This document shows, in pieces, positions 1 through 15,000 of a stretch of 64,000 nt of DNA. The translations under genes and the position numbers were made by a program. Under the pieces are notes generated by a model. That model was not told where the DNA came from and did no database searches. It saw nothing but the letters and a program-made list of their open reading frames with translations. Source of the stretch: Hetaerina americana (Eukaryota; Arthropoda; Insecta; Odonata; Calopterygidae); NCBI GenBank assembly GCA_022747635.1, contig JAKTNV010000009.1, positions 62,986,767 to 63,050,766 of the forward strand, written 5' to 3'. The first letter of the stretch is position 1, and each line of letters opens with the position of its first letter.

Positions 1-680
1 CATTGCAGAATGCGACGGCGTGGTAAAAAAATTGCGACTCCATACATTTTCAAGTCGAAACGTTTCCCTTGTAGTTAGTTGTTTTTTGGGGGATTTTGAT
101 TTCAATTTATGTTTGATCCCACGACTGCTTAAAGCAATCGATTGTGTGAAATGCCGTCATTGAAGCTCTTCAAAATGTGAACAGATTATAGCAGCTTTTA
201 ATTCACTGTTAATTAGTTTCAATGAGTGCATTGACGGCTTTTGGATAGCGTTTGCATGAGTGCGGATTAACAAATATGCAAACATATTGCGTTTTTTTAA
301 TGGGTGTTTGTCTAAATGAGCATTGTCAACTGGACTTCATGGGAAAATATTGGCCAAATAATCATCAATGACGGCTGAATGTATAATTTACATATTTTGT
401 TTATTAACCATTCAATGATCAGTGGCTCATTTAATGAATCATGAGAAAAAAGAATGGTTAATGTGCAAACACAGGCAATAAAAATACCTCCAAGTATATA
501 CATTCCCGCTGCAAGTCGCCAGCAGAGATAATTTTAATAGGCGATGATTCAAAAATGGCAATTGATTCCCTGGACATGACATTTTAAAAGTGAATATAAA
601 ATAATTAAAGGCTTTGATGCATTGCAAGGAATTTTCATTTGCATTTTAGCTTCTCACATTTCTCCAAAACATTTTTTCCC

Positions 681-682
<2 letters not shown>
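1..682. other. Anonymous AT-rich non-coding DNA
   Basis: No gene or repeat is recognised. Both strands carry frequent stops and only short open frames. There are several octamer-like words (for example TTTGCATGAG near 250 and ATATGCAAAC near 275) and TTAATTAG-type homeodomain-like words near 210. Such words are common by chance in AT-rich DNA, so a regulatory role is only a possibility. Confidence 0.5.
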
Positions 683-732
<50 letters not shown>

Positions 733-853
733 GTATATATATATATACATATACATATATATATATATGTATATAAATATGTATATAAATATGTATATAA
801 ATATGTATATATATATGTATATATATATGTATATGTATATAAATATGTATATA

Positions 854-895
<42 letters not shown>
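683..895. repeat. (TA)n / TATATG-type microsatellite, 213 bp
   Basis: About 43 bp of pure TA is followed by an interrupted mixture of ATATGT and ATAAATATGTAT units, then TA again. The array is translatable on both strands as Tyr-Ile or Tyr-Met repeats, which is an artefact of the repeat. This is the only long TA array in the window for which no retroelement end was recognised on either flank. Confidence 0.95.
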
Positions 896-897
<2 letters not shown>

Positions 898-2171
898 ATT
901 TCATAGAGATTTACATGAAAGGGATCTATGACAATGGGATCTATTAAAGTTATGACTCTAGATTTAAGTTGCTTCGATAGCCAAAGCCATTTCGTTCCGT
1001 ATAATTACCCTTACATTGGAATTTTTGAATTGGCTAGAAAACTAAAAAAATCCCATTCCGAGGGAAGATTGCAAACCACACGATCATCAATCACGTTGCC
1101 CAACAGCCCAAATCCCGGACGGCAGAGTCGCAGCAGCGCGACAACACACTGTGGCAATGCTGCATACATGTAAGGGACAAGATTTGGTGGTTTCACCATG
1201 ATTAACCGACCACTAGCTTAGCACAAACACGCTTAATTCACCTCAGCCGCTAATGGGTCAAAGTAAATGAGTGAAACGATAAGCAGTCACTGGACGGGTC
1301 AACGCGAACAAATGGCTCTTCGCTTAAGTAATTATCGCTTTTCACTCGGAGCGAAATTCCCCAAAAAAAAGAGACAAAAATACAACACGGAAGGTCAAAA
1401 CCTTGCTTCGAGTGTGCAAAAGCGCCCGAGCAGGAGGGTGAACCCAGATAAAAATATGAGGGGGTGCTTGGCGAGATATTCGCGGTCGTCAACATCGAGG
1501 TATAATGATTTTTCTCCCGCTAATTTTACGGTCCCTTGCCCGAAGTGCGCCGGCCCCCGATCGGCCGGAGGTGGCCCACGAAGAGTGAGCGCCAGGCCAC
1601 CGGCGCCTGTCACGCCGCGCTCCGGCAGATTTATCAATCATTCCGATCGCATCGAAGTCGCGGAATCGCGGCGGAGCGAAATGTCAGTGACGTGAGTTTG
1701 AAATATTTGGCCCGACATGAAAAAGACCGAATTCTACCGATCCCCTATATCTGTCTCGTCACTTTCCCTAATGAAATTAATTTAAAAGATTTTATTTCGC
1801 GGCCTGCATCGGCATGTGAGTGTGAGTGAACGCCTCTGGCGATAATGGTCATTGGAACGACGCTCAGTGCATTTTATTTTCGTTAACGTCTCATGTAATT
1901 AGCACTATAATACGTTAATCAATAATATTCCATAATCGTGAAATGTCCCCTATCAAAATTTAATTATTGCTCCCTCAATTTATGCGCAAACAAAGGGCAC
2001 GTATTAATTTATCAACATCAATTAGGCATAGACTTTTTAATGGGTACTTGTGTTTGGCTTTCAACCATGAGTTAGTACGGATTTAATGTTAGTTAACACG
2101 ATTTAAGGGTTACTCCGATGTAGCGAGGATGTATTAAATTATTCAGTTTGATTTTATTAAAGGAATTTTTG
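896..2171. other. Anonymous DNA with a short GC-rich patch (about 1540-1690)
   Basis: No coding region is recognised. A 142-codon open frame over 1267-1695 has no known domain. It overlaps open frames on the other strand, as expected where GC-rich DNA has few stops. The patch near 1540-1690 contains many CpG dinucleotides against an AT-rich background, so it could be a small CpG island or an unmethylated element. The following 150-400 bases are rich in TTAATTA-like words. Confidence 0.45.
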
Positions 2172-2440
2172 GACTTCACTGTCTGGTTCAGCCACAGTCA
2201 TCAATGCGAAGGTTGTTTTGAAAGATAGGGGTAGGCGACACCCAAAGGGGTGTGGCATTCACTCATCAGGATATGGTGGCCAGTTATGTTTTCTCTGTCA
2301 CATGTGATTTCAGAGGAAGATCTGTCACCCGGAAAATCACTTAGTTTGGGTGAAACTGAGGGTATCCAATAGCATCATCATGAATCGAACATGGACCCTC
2401 CTGTTAGTAACCCGGAACTCCATATACTATACTACCACAA
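2172..2440 (-). mobile_element. Diverged tRNA-derived SINE, same family as the copy at 11706
   Basis: Read on the minus strand, the head near 2440-2371 has a tRNA-like layout with an RNA polymerase III B box (GTTCGATTC, near 2390). The body follows the order seen at 11706-11977: a 'AAGTGATTTTCCGGGT' block, 'CTTCCT..GAAA.CA', 'CATAACTGGC', 'CCTGATGAGTGAAT' and 'AACCTTCG.ATTGATGACTG'. It is clearly more diverged than the other two copies and lacks their (TA)n tail, so it is probably an old insertion. Family identity rests on by-eye alignment of ordered blocks. Confidence 0.65.
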
Positions 2441-5400
2441 TCCTTCTTGTTTTACGCAGACGATACAAAGTGACTATGGTCTCGCAGGTAGAAAATAAAT
2501 TTCATCCATTGCGAAAACACTGAAATCAAGCTGTAACATTTAATATATTGGAAAAAGGTTGATAATAAATTATATGGTTATAAGAAAGATGATGCTGGGA
2601 AAATAATTTGGACGGAGAGGGATACTGAACCACTAGGTTTATAATATAAAGTGGAAATGGACGATGAAAGAAAAAAGGTCGATGGACGCTTGTTAGCAGG
2701 ATGAAGCTATGAACAGTTTAGTGTTGATAGATGTGCTAAAAGGAAGATTATAGGCTAAGCGGGGAAGAGAATAAATTACCAATGTATAGAGGGAATGTAG
2801 TGTGGCGATATGCATGAAAAACTAAAAACGAAAATATGGAAGAATGGATTTACTTTTTGTAAGAAAACAAAGAGTTTAGCTTAAGACATAAGATAATTAA
2901 TACAAAGACAGCTCTTTGAGCTAATAAAAAAATTACCGAAAGTAAGTAGACTGCATATGATATGTACATACACTTGATAATTCAAATCCAGATTCTTTAA
3001 ACATACTCCAAGGCATTGAGAATATATTTTCATCTTCTTTCATCAACCAATTATCATAATATTCTCCAATTTACTCAAATAAATAGAGGCTTGATATTCT
3101 TGTGTACCTTAGTTTTTAAATCCTCCATCGATACTCAAGGGAAATATACATAAGAATGTAAAAAGTAAAAACCGATGCCTTTCGCTTAGCTATAATATTC
3201 AATTTTTTATTTTAAGAGGAGTTTATTGCGATTGCAACAAGATATAGAACTCCAAAATAGAAACAGTTGTTATAAAATACACGTATTTAAGGTTTGTCAC
3301 AACTCAGGTTCGTCATTTCTCTTATCTTCAATGAGAAAGTCTCACACAAATTCAAGTTAAATGATCCCGTTTCGTCAATAGGGAATAAATATTAAAATTG
3401 AGGGGTTGAAATAGGCAACTAAGAACTGTTCTCCTAATTGGAAAGTATTTTGGAAGAAGATGAGCCACGTGGGAATATTTTACAGACACGTGGTCGTAGA
3501 TTCAACGAATATCATGAAAAGATGTAAAGAAAAGCCCATTTAAAACATTAATATGGACCTCAATATTTGACGGATAGTAAATTGATCTTTGATGTAAGAT
3601 GAAAAGTTCATTTGGGAAGGTCTTGCGACGTAGATTGTAGGAAAATTGAAAAAAGTGAAGTGGAGAGAAAAAAATACAAGATAGATCTTTGACAATGAAC
3701 GAAAAAATTTCTTGAAAGAGGTTCCGAAAAGGCAAGAAAAAGGGATTCCATGCATATTAAGTGGTAATTGAATACTTTAAAATGGATCAATGGGAGAGAA
3801 AGGAAGGCCTAAGAAGAGAATGTGCTTGATGAACGGAATGAAGGAAAACATGATATGTATATGAGATCGAAGAACAGTTAATTGCGATTTATGGTGCAAG
3901 ACTTTTACCTTTTTAGGTATGCTTTGAAAGGGTATTAATGCTAAGTACGTGATTTCATTGAAAAATTCAGTGGAGTGCGCTCAATAATTCAACCATTAAT
4001 CTATATACCTAGGCTTTGATTAAAATCTATTTATTTAAATGTTACTCGGGTTGTAATGGTTCACAGATATGACATTTAAATTTCATGCTGAACATACCAT
4101 ATCTATTCAGTAAGGAGAAACTAGAGTACAGAAAGAGAGATTTCTGTTGTATGATTTGTGAACAAAATGAAAGTTCAATATCATTTTGGATATGGCAATG
4201 TTTTGAATTGAGTCATATTGGTAAAGATATTCTGACTAGCCTTCTAAAAGTTTAGAAAAAAGCTTTGGAGAACGGAACAGCTTTTTCTATTCAATATACT
4301 TATGTAATTCAGTTGATTTTAAGGTTATAATTATTTATTTTTGCAAAATCATTCAGCTCGCCGTATATCCATAGCAAAATCCGGATTAACTAATTTAATG
4401 TTTCATTATACTCTTCGCTGAACTTTCTCTACCAAATTAAATGGCATGGAACTTGTAAAACGAACAATTATAAAATGTAGCTATCGAAAAGGGAAACAGA
4501 AATGCTTTTTTTTTATATTTGTGTTTCGCATTGAAAATATGGCGAATAATTTTGGGGTCAGCACCGTGGAACTTTAAATATGCAATTAAATATATAACAT
4601 TCTAGAGCAAAGCTGTTCGATCCTTGGTTAACTATATTCTAAACGGATATGCGGCATCTTAGAAATCGTGTAAAATTTGGATTGGAAGTTCCTGGACACT
4701 GCAGTAATTTTATCAATGTGCGATTTTACTTGTGACGTTCAAGAAATAATTCAAGTTCCTCAGTAAAACAATAGCCCAAGTAATGATGACGAAATAAAGG
4801 ATTATTATTTTGAACGGAGGTATTGGATAATTCTTCTTTGCGCCGCACAAATCATGATCACAAAAAAAGAGAGATACTTAAAGTAATATATCTACATATC
4901 CATTGCATAGCCTTCTTCGATTGAGGTTCATAATTCTGTTAATTCTTTTACATTTTCGATGGTACACTGGGTATCGCGTAAATTTAGTAGAGATAATTCC
5001 ATCTGATGATACATACGCTAAGGCATATGTAAATAATAAGCAGTAAACGTTTAAATATGAGGATCGACAAAGCGCGCACTTCCATTTCGGAATATTTACG
5101 CTTTTAACGATTCCACACACTTCAAAAAGTTTCTCGCTACACATCATTCAACCGTCCTAGTGAACACGAGAGAAAAAAGAAAATCTCTTTCTTCTCTTGC
5201 ATTTGGGACCACAAGAAAAGAAGCGCATGATCCGATTAAACGATTCAATGATTATTGGTTCGATTGCTTTAGATCCACCTCATAGTGAACCGTTCTCAGT
5301 TCAAGCATTGTGCAAATATGTGCTCTCGTTTCAAATTTCAACTTTACTTTATGTGTGTTACCCTGCCGCAGGGATTAGGGAACGATTTCTTTTTTTATTT

Positions 5401-7272
5401 TGAGTTAGATGGGAACGATATTGAATCTATTTTTTGAATCTTGAATCCGTACAGAAGGGAATGGGCTCGGACAAGAGTGGCGTGAGAGCTTTACATGTCT
5501 ACGCTTCCGTAAATATATTCGCCGGCTCATTCCTTGGCCTTCCCTTTAATCGTGCAGGGCTGTTGCCCTCACGCGCAGCGGCTTCCAGACTTGGGGGAAA
5601 GAGATGATGGGGGGACGCCGAGTCGTAATTGAAAACGTGACTAATACAGCAACTTTCCGATGCTCGATTGATGCCGCAGCCTCTCCCTGCGAAGCATCTT
5701 TGACGCATCTTCGATCCTCAAAAGTCGTGAAAAATAAATCTTTCAATAGTGCATAGAAGTTACGGTTAAGCGGACAACAGTTGGACCCGGAAGTTTGACG
5801 AAGCTAATCCGTTTGAGAACACTATATTGCTAACACAAAAATTTAAAGGTTTGATTCAAATCTTGGCGCACATAAATTCTAAGGAAGCTGATAAATACAT
5901 AGAATACATCTGTGCCACAGTGGTTCAAAAATCAAAGAGTAAACGTTGTCAGGCCAAATAAGATCTTTGATAACAACGAGTTATTGCAAATTCCAGCTAG
6001 AATTCTTTAAAAAGTGGCGCCATCCACCCGAGGTATTTTACTTAAATAAATTTCTGGTAAATCCGGAAAAACTACTGTAGATTTTGAAAACGTGAAAATA
6101 GGAACTCCAGTCTACATGGTTCATAATCATCTTTGCTATCAGAATCAACTTTTAATTCCAGTTGGTAAAAGGTTTAATAATTTTTAAATTATTTTCTTAA
6201 TTTTTTAGAACACAGAAATTTCATGTCAACTGTCATCAGTTTTATAATCGACCAAACATTAACAATAATTGTAAATAAGATAAAAGGGCGCCTCAGTTGC
6301 AGGTGAGATAGAAGTTTTAATCAGCTTAAACCATGGCGTAGGTCAACAAGGACAATATGATGGAACGAAAGAGTCCGTGCTTACTAATGGTAGGAGTCGC
6401 CGTTCAAATGTATTAATCATATATGGTTTGAGAATGAAGCAATTGACCGCAGAGATACCGAATGGGCATTGCGGGAAAATAAATACGTTGGAAGGGATAA
6501 CTATTGTGTTTTCAAGGTTTCCCGACAGTAATGGGGGACTATTTGAGAAAAGTGCGGCAAAGAAAAATTGAAAGTACGTGAATGTCTAAACTAGAGATGG
6601 GATTGACATTTTTAAACAGACTTCAGTAAATTACTGTCTAGTTTTTTATTTTGACATTCTCTCTATTTTTTATTTTATTCTTACATAGTTTGAAGTATTT
6701 TTTATCGAATACTCATTTAGATATGCATCGCAAATATGATCCCGCCTAACCCTCCTTAATGCTTTGGGTGCATACGTCATTGGGTACTCTATGGCTTACA
6801 AAAATGTCGTTTAAAAAAATGTCTATTAAAAATTGGGTTTGTCACAATGAGACAATTGCTTTTGAAGAAATTAAGCAAAAAATAGATTCAATACGGAATT
6901 CAGGAAATTAGAAGCGTGTCATCTGGGTTCAATTTCACCGTAAAAAATTATTCCCTGCATCATATTTACTTTTGACATGTGATTTGGGGAGATTACAAAT
7001 AAAACCTCAAGCGTTCAGTGTTTACCTACTGGTGCGCACCGTTAGAGTTATTGTGAGATGATTGAAACGTCTTTCGCTCCATTAAAGACAAAACATATTC
7101 ATTCATTCATTTATTTTTCCACTATTTTATTATTTTTCTATTGTTGTGAATGAATTCTCTTGTGAGGTGCTCTCGTAATAATAGTCCATGAATAAATTTC
7201 CAAAATAAAGAATTTATACTTGGAAACGAAATACATTAAGATGCTCTATTCTTGAGGATCCTTGACTCTTAA

Positions 7273-7335
7273 AGGCTTTAATAACTCCATAAAAACAGGT
7301 GAGTCAGAGAGGCTAAAATAACTTCATAAAAACAG
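7273..7335. repeat. Imperfect 26-nt direct repeat, period 37
   Basis: AGGCTTTAATAACTCC... at 7273-7298 recurs as AGGCTAAAATAACTTC... at 7310-7335. Both end in ATAAAAACAG and there are about three mismatches over 26 nt. It is probably a small local duplication. Confidence 0.8.
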
Positions 7336-9275
7336 TCTAGCTAAAACTGAAGCATTTAATTTCATTTCTAGCAAATGCATTGAACGAAACTTAGGTAATA
7401 CCATTTATGATCTTCTAAATGGTGTTCAGAATGATTTTAAGAATATTTGCGTAACATTTTTAAAATTAATACTTTTCAAATTGAACGAAACTTCTGGGAC
7501 AAAGTTGAGCGGAAATGCATATGTTAAATGTAGGGTATCATCATTAGTAAATAAATAAATATTTTTTTTGGTTTACACATGAACTTTTATTTTCTTAAAA
7601 TTTTACGCTATTTGTTTGCCGCATTTTAATTTTTTGAGTATTTTAATCGGTGCATAACTGATTCTACCCAAATGAAAATAACTTCTCAAATCTGCTGCAG
7701 TGAAATGTATGTGTGATAAATGGAAATGATCTTATTTAATTCATGTATATATTCCTAATCTGTCTTGCCGTACTTCCCCATCCACATACCTCCTCCTATC
7801 CTTCGACTATGGACCGAATGAACAGTTCCGATTGCACCAGAGGCGCGAACGGCGCTTTGGACTGCTGCAAACGTGACATCTTCCGGTGGGAGTGTTGTAG
7901 GGATGCAATAAAAACACTTTCAGATGAGAATAAAAGGAAAAAGAAAATGAAAAAAAAAACGCATTCCGCAGGGAGCTGGCTGAAAATGGATGGCTAATTA
8001 GCAAATGCACATGTGTCACTGAGGCATTTGCATTTCGGAGTGGCCCTACAATGGAAGACGAACAATGCCTCGACAGTTTGAAATGGTGAGGTCATTTGGG
8101 CCTTTGGTGGCCAATTGGACCTACGACATGAAGAAATTTATTCAATTCTTTTTTTTTTTATTTTCAACCTTTTCACGAATGAGTAACTTCGCCGTAGTTC
8201 AACGGCTTTGGTTAGGTTTTTGGGCATAGTTCAATTGCAAGTGTTTGCGATTATTATTGATAAATAGTAACAACTGGTATCCTGAAAAAAGACTTTTGAA
8301 ATTCGATTTGTTTAATATCGACAGTTATCTTGAAATGTGAATAAAATGGATAAAGTTCTCTTTGATCAACAGTTTTGAAAAAAATATTGGATACATGTAA
8401 TTTTAAAATGAAATAAAGGTTTATGCCAAAAGTTGTCATATCGAGAAATAATATCCATGGATGCGATTATGTCATTCAAAATATAATATATTGCTAAATA
8501 CCTGGAAAAATGCATTCGTTCTTCTAAGCAGTCTATTTAACTTCATGTTATCTTGAACACTACTGGAGTTTGAATTAACTTGTGCAAATGGAGGCTTCTA
8601 GGTTTGCTTAAGAACGAAGATGTTAGCAATGTAATTTACAAATTAGGATTCCAATGAGTGGTTGCCATTAAATTATTAATAAGTTTGAAAACGATCAGCA
8701 AAATGTATTAACAGCCAATGAATTGTCTACTCAATCCACTTAGTGGGCAAACTTTTGAACAAAAGAGAATGTCACACCTTGAGGAGTTTGACATGGTAGT
8801 GTGACACGTACATAGTGATCATGATTAATTTCTGTTATGCTAAAAAATAATCAAATTCAGTTTTATTTAAGAGTTTTTGGACAAATATTTCGAAAATAAT
8901 AAATATTTTCCTATATTATGAAGAGTAATTTATAATATCCCAATTTTGAATAATTAGATCTCCGCTAATCTGATAATTTTGTATAGTAGGACTTTAAAGG
9001 ATATATTTCTGACTTTATTAACGGCAAATACAATTAATTATAACTACATACTTTGCTCAAAAATACGAATCATTTCAACGATGGAGACTGAAATGGGTAT
9101 ATACAGATTTAAGAGAAAAATTTATATTCATTCAACCTTGGATAAAGAATTTATTCATTGCATAATTACTTGAGAATCAATAATCTTTCATTGCCTTGAA
9201 GAAAATTTTTTCTCTAAATTGTTTACTTGATCTTTTACAAAGCTTAACTTTTAATACCCTCCGTCAACATGGTAT

Positions 9276-9316
9276 TAAGAAAGCTAACGATTGATCTTAT
9301 AAGAAAGCTAACGATT
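9276..9316. repeat. 17-nt direct repeat, period 24
   Basis: TAAGAAAGCTAACGATT occurs exactly at 9276-9292 and again at 9300-9316, separated by seven bases. It looks like a recent short tandem duplication. Confidence 0.9.
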
Positions 9317-10249
9317 ACGATGCAGATATTTTTTTGTTGAATGTCACTTTCTTCGGTTTATGTAGAAGTCTTTTCATGCCAAGTGAAATGGATAATAAAT
9401 TATGAAAATTAACTACTTTAGGATGAGAAAATTCCCAATAGACCATTCAATACATATTCGATTTAATCTTCAAAATGCATGGTGCAAGAAAAGTCACGTT
9501 TAAGTAGAGTAATTCCCAGGTCGAGTACTAAATTTCAATTTCATTTCTACGATTTTCCTAAAAATAAAAGTAATTTATGCTTTCAAAATTATATGACATT
9601 CATTTGCTGTGAAGAAAATTGAAAATGTAGCCTTTGGGGACTCGTCATCTGTGCAGATTGAATGAAGCAACGAATGAATGATTACTTACAGTGAATTTAA
9701 ATATCGTCATCGAGTTGAAAAAAAACAAATTACAAAATAATCTTCGTGTCACTTCGACGCGAACAAATTTCACGAGATCAGAGAGTTGCGACTAACTTTT
9801 CCATCTTGTGTCGGTTTCCGCCAGATCAATCACCAGGAACTGTCAATACTGTCAAGAAACTAAATTGAAAAATAAAACCTTTGACGAACCTCTATTATAC
9901 GTACGTGCGGGATTCGGTTATAAAAGAAAGAGAATTCAGGGATGCGCGCTCTCATAGTTCCGTCAGTAATTCGATGCGTTACGAGTTTTGCCCCGAAGGA
10001 AGTTGGTCGGTTTATGGATGCAAGCAAGGGGACGAGATGAGGGAGAAAAGGGAAATTAAAAGTGTAATCCTCAAAATTACTGAAACGTGACTAATTTACA
10101 CCACGCGGCATTCCCGCATATTTTCCCCTCTAAAGAGTCATCCATTCGCTTGTTTTCTCCCATGTTTCTACGGCGAAATGAGACAGAAGGTTGATAAAGG
10201 GATGGAGAAAAATTTGACGCACGAAACAATTTCTGGTCCTCTGTCGGTC

Positions 10250-10560
10250 GGCGGTGCGGTTGACTGCTCTAATTATCTGCTCCCCTTACGCCACACCACA
10301 CACTCATATCCCTACCCCCTCCCCCCCAACCGCCTACTCCGCACCCTCCTCCCGTTTCTACTCGGTCTCCGCCTTTCCTTTTTTCCCGCGCGCCATTATT
10401 CTCTCCATTCGCGTGTGTCAAAGGGCGACGGATTGCTTTTTTCCTCGCGACCCAGCGATGATTCCGCGCTTTCCGTTGCGTTTTTGTTACGGCTCTTTTT
10501 CTCAGGGGCGGGGGTTAGGTGAGGACACACGCGCGTGATAATGGAGGGCGGATGTGCTTT
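10250..10560. repeat. Pyrimidine-rich, C-rich island
   Basis: The plus strand is dominated by C and T with runs such as CCCCTCCCCCCC, followed by a GC-rich segment with many CpG. Two overlapping frames stay open through it for lack of stops. No protein domain is seen. Similar islands recur near 28200, 31000, 44000, 49330, 56670 and 63720. Confidence 0.6.
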
Positions 10561-11048
10561 TGACAGAGAATTCGCCTCCCGACTATCCCTCTACACACCC
10601 TCTGTCTCTACTTCTTTTTAATTATCTTTTAAATATTTTTTTTGCCTTGTAGTACAGTAAAAACGAAAAAAGAGCGGTTGTACCCATTGCGCAAACTGCA
10701 GATACCAACTGTGCTTTTTTTCTTAGGCTAATTTATTGTGCATGCGTCTCGTGTGTATAGTTTCAGTGAGGGTTAGTAGCCTTAATCGCATTCAATGATT
10801 GTCATCCCGTCACCACTGACGAAAGCAATTATCGCGTCATTTTTCTTAGGTCCACCAATAGAATATTCCTATTATTTATCTCCGTCCTTCGTGGGTGTTT
10901 TCCTGCGTGGGTTTTTACTAGGGGAACAATGCCACGCTCTCCCTAGCTTTTCCCAAAAACCCCATTCTTTGCTTAGACTTTCCTTTTTTTATTGTTCTCT
11001 ATCTTCACTGTAATTTACTTTGAGTATGTGTGTCTGTGTAGGTGTGTG

Positions 11049-11051
<3 letters not shown>

Positions 11052-11120
<69 letters not shown>
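11052..11120. repeat. (TA)n microsatellite, about 68 bp
   Basis: This pure TA array lies between the left half of the interspersed repeat and the 3' tail of a minus-strand PLE fragment. Confidence 0.97.
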
Positions 11121-11977
<857 letters not shown>

Positions 11978-11978
11978 A

Positions 11979-12044
<66 letters not shown>

Positions 12045-12065
12045 ATGTACATATATATATATATA
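11978..12065. repeat. (TA)n microsatellite with a short interruption
   Basis: TA arrays at about 11978-12040 and 12051-12065 are separated by AACCATGTAC. They connect the SINE 3' end to the right half of the unclassified repeat. Confidence 0.95.
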
Positions 12066-15000
12066 CTTTTTTCTTTCGATGAGCAAATCTGTACTAAATA
12101 AATATGTATATGTCTATTAATGTTTACGTATGAATGTAACTAAAAGTTTAATGCCTAATATGATATTTATATGACGATGGGCTAAATGGAAGAACCGACT
12201 ATTAGGTCTCAATTTTGCCCTCGATCTATCTATCTAGTTACACTCTGAGCTTTTTTGTGAAATGTGTGCTTTCTCACCTTTGTTTTCAGTGGTAAAATTT
12301 AAAATTGAAGAGAGCTAATTCACTCCTTAAGGCTTACTGTTCAAAGCAACTTACTTTGCTTCAGTTGCCTGCATCTAAGAGATTAAGAAGAACGTGGAAT
12401 GATGTTTAAAATGAATTTCACAAAAAGTTTTTTGCGGGAGAGGACTCGGAGGAAAATCCTAAGTGTATGTATTTATTTGGACAGGCACAGGATGTCACCA
12501 TAAAAATTTGTTTCGTTTCCCTATCCTTAGAAGCCCCCGTAAGTTTAAGACTTGACAGGGCTGCTTTTTGGGCGGCTGGCAAAAGCCTTTCGACGGAAGA
12601 AATAACTTTCTGGAAGCCTGAGGAATAGTGATTTTTTGAAGAGCTACTATTACTACGCTGGATTTAACATTTCCATCATTAAGTGCTGAATTGGAATATA
12701 CTCTTTTATATATATTCTATATATTCTTTTATGTTGATGAGGTTACAATTTTCCCTACTCCTATTTGTTTATAATTCAGCTGTTTTCCATTTTTAGCAGA
12801 ATCGGACAGACTAGGTAACTTTTCGGTTCTAATGGTAGGAATAGGTGATAGTTTGAGGCAAAGCCGAGATTTTTTATTCGATTCAGTAATTTTATTATGA
12901 AACAAAGTAAATGCATAATTGAAGTGGCAATAAATTTAAAAGTATTACCCAACAAAATTTTTATCTTCTTTAGGTGCAATTTGTGAGTGTGTTCATTTGC
13001 ATCCTAAAAAATTCCACTTCCTATCCGTTCAAACTCCCCTCTTTAAGCCATTTGTTTTCGTCATCATAATTATAGCTCTACTAATCAGAAGTATTTTAAG
13101 TAACGCCTACAAAAAATATAACAAACGATAGAATAATTTAGCAAGCTTTCCTTTTTTTTTAATTTGGCACATAATTGCCAGGTCCACATTCTACACACGC
13201 TACGCGGCGCTAAATTCGGCAGAACGGCAAGATGGCGACAGGGCCAGCTATTTTGTATGCTAGGGTTTCATTACCCAAAACTTTTTGCCTGGGAGAGTTT
13301 CTCCACATAAATCAGCAATCCTTGTTTGGCACGCGCGCTTTTTTTTGTCAAAGGCTGCATGCTGAAACACTTGAGTCACAACAGACGTGAGCCAGTGAGC
13401 TCTAAGAGCATTCCAGACATTCTACAGATATTTTCTAGCCATCCGCTGAAATACTTACGGCATGTCAGACGGGAATAACTGTCTAAGTTTACGATAAACG
13501 CAGTAAAAGAAAAAATTGAAGGCCACAGGTAAAGTAAAGCGGCTTCACTTTTGTTGTAACTTTCTCTAAAAAGTGTTGACAGTGACACTTTTCTGAGTAA
13601 GTTGGTTTTCAGGATTAGAAGTCATTAGCCTATTACGTCTGCTAAATCCACACAATTTTTACTGGGTAGTGAAAATTACCTTTGTCTCTGTAAAGCATGA
13701 AAAAGGCTGCTGTGAAGTGATGACCGCAATGGCGTGAGTCAAGGTGTACGGGTATTTCTTCTCAATTGACCTTTGTTTACTTGGGTATGCTTAGTGAATA
13801 CAAGAACCAAAAGATGACATTACTGATCAGATGCATCGAGAGGATGATCTCCATTTGTTTTCATAAGATGAAGTAGATCGTACCTAAACGGATATTTGAT
13901 TGGGGTGGAAATCAAATGTAATGTATCCGATGTCAACTAATTTGAGTGAAATTGATTAATATTTGATGAGTTACGTGAAGGATAATACGTACGCCCTTCC
14001 TCAATCAACTACTCAGGAGAAGATGAGAGGAAATATTAGGGAAGACATTGGTAAAACTGATAGCGATATGAAACTGATATTCAGCGTGTGTGTGAAGATA
14101 TTGAGATTTTCTATAAAAGTAAAAGTAAAAAATGTAAAAGTATAAAAGAAAGTAAAGCGAATGGCGAATAAATGGAGAGACACATCTTGCCTGCTCAGCC
14201 TTATAAATAAATAAAAGTACCATTTGAGAATGTTTACCATCACCGTTAATTGATTAATTGTGAAAAGTTACAACAATTCTACTTCGTTTACGACTACTCT
14301 TTTCCTGGTATAATTTTTGTAAATCGTTTTGCAAGCTACATTACATGTAATTCTCATTACAATAATTAAGGAAATTTTGTAGGTTGCTGTCCTTGTGGGT
14401 TAAAGACCGATCATTGATACCTTGACAATTCTTTACAGTAAAAACTCAAGATTAATTTTCAACCAGCATTGGCCTTAGGGCAATATAAGCTGCTCCGTTA
14501 AATCTCAGATAATTAATGCTCGTGTATCACTGGCACATATAAATGTTTTCTCTAAACGAACCGTTTAGCCTCAGGATTAAATTAAAAAAGTTTTATTTAA
14601 ACTTGAGTTGTTTACAATTTTCATTTAATTTATAGGAATTGGTCTTCTTTAATAAGACATGTTCAGAACAGCGAATCACGGCGTCATGGTATTTTAAACG
14701 AAAATCTTAGAATGATCTGAATCGATTGATACTGATAATATTCTAAGAAAAATAGACAAGTATTTAAAATCTAAGCTAAAGGTAACTTTCGTGTGACTGG
14801 GCTATAATGACAGGAATATTTATTTCAAGGTTTCGTTAAGGTCTTCTGATCCTATGATCACCTTCCCTAGGAATAGTAGTATGTTTTCGGATGGAATATG
14901 AAAGGCTCCATCTGAAAGCTTTGTAACCGAAAAAATTTTTTTTACGGTAAATAGGGAGGGAAAAACTCATACAGGCATAGAATTGAAACTTCGTCTTTAG

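Larger units (their letters stand above)
2441..10249. other. Anonymous AT-rich DNA
   Basis: There are no recognisable genes or transposon proteins; open frames are short and lack known motifs. Two small direct repeats are listed separately (7273-7335 and 9276-9316). A locally GC-richer patch near 5440-5720 and a short purine-rich, A-rich stretch near 7930-7970 are the only compositional breaks I noticed. Confidence 0.5.

Noticed and set aside
20..65. GACT...AGTCGAAACG, resembling stem II plus the 3' hammerhead core
   Set aside because: The 5' core CTGANGA is absent and the loop is long.
1267..1695. 142-codon open frame
   Set aside because: No known domain; it crosses a GC-rich patch and overlaps open frames on the other strand and in another plus-strand frame.
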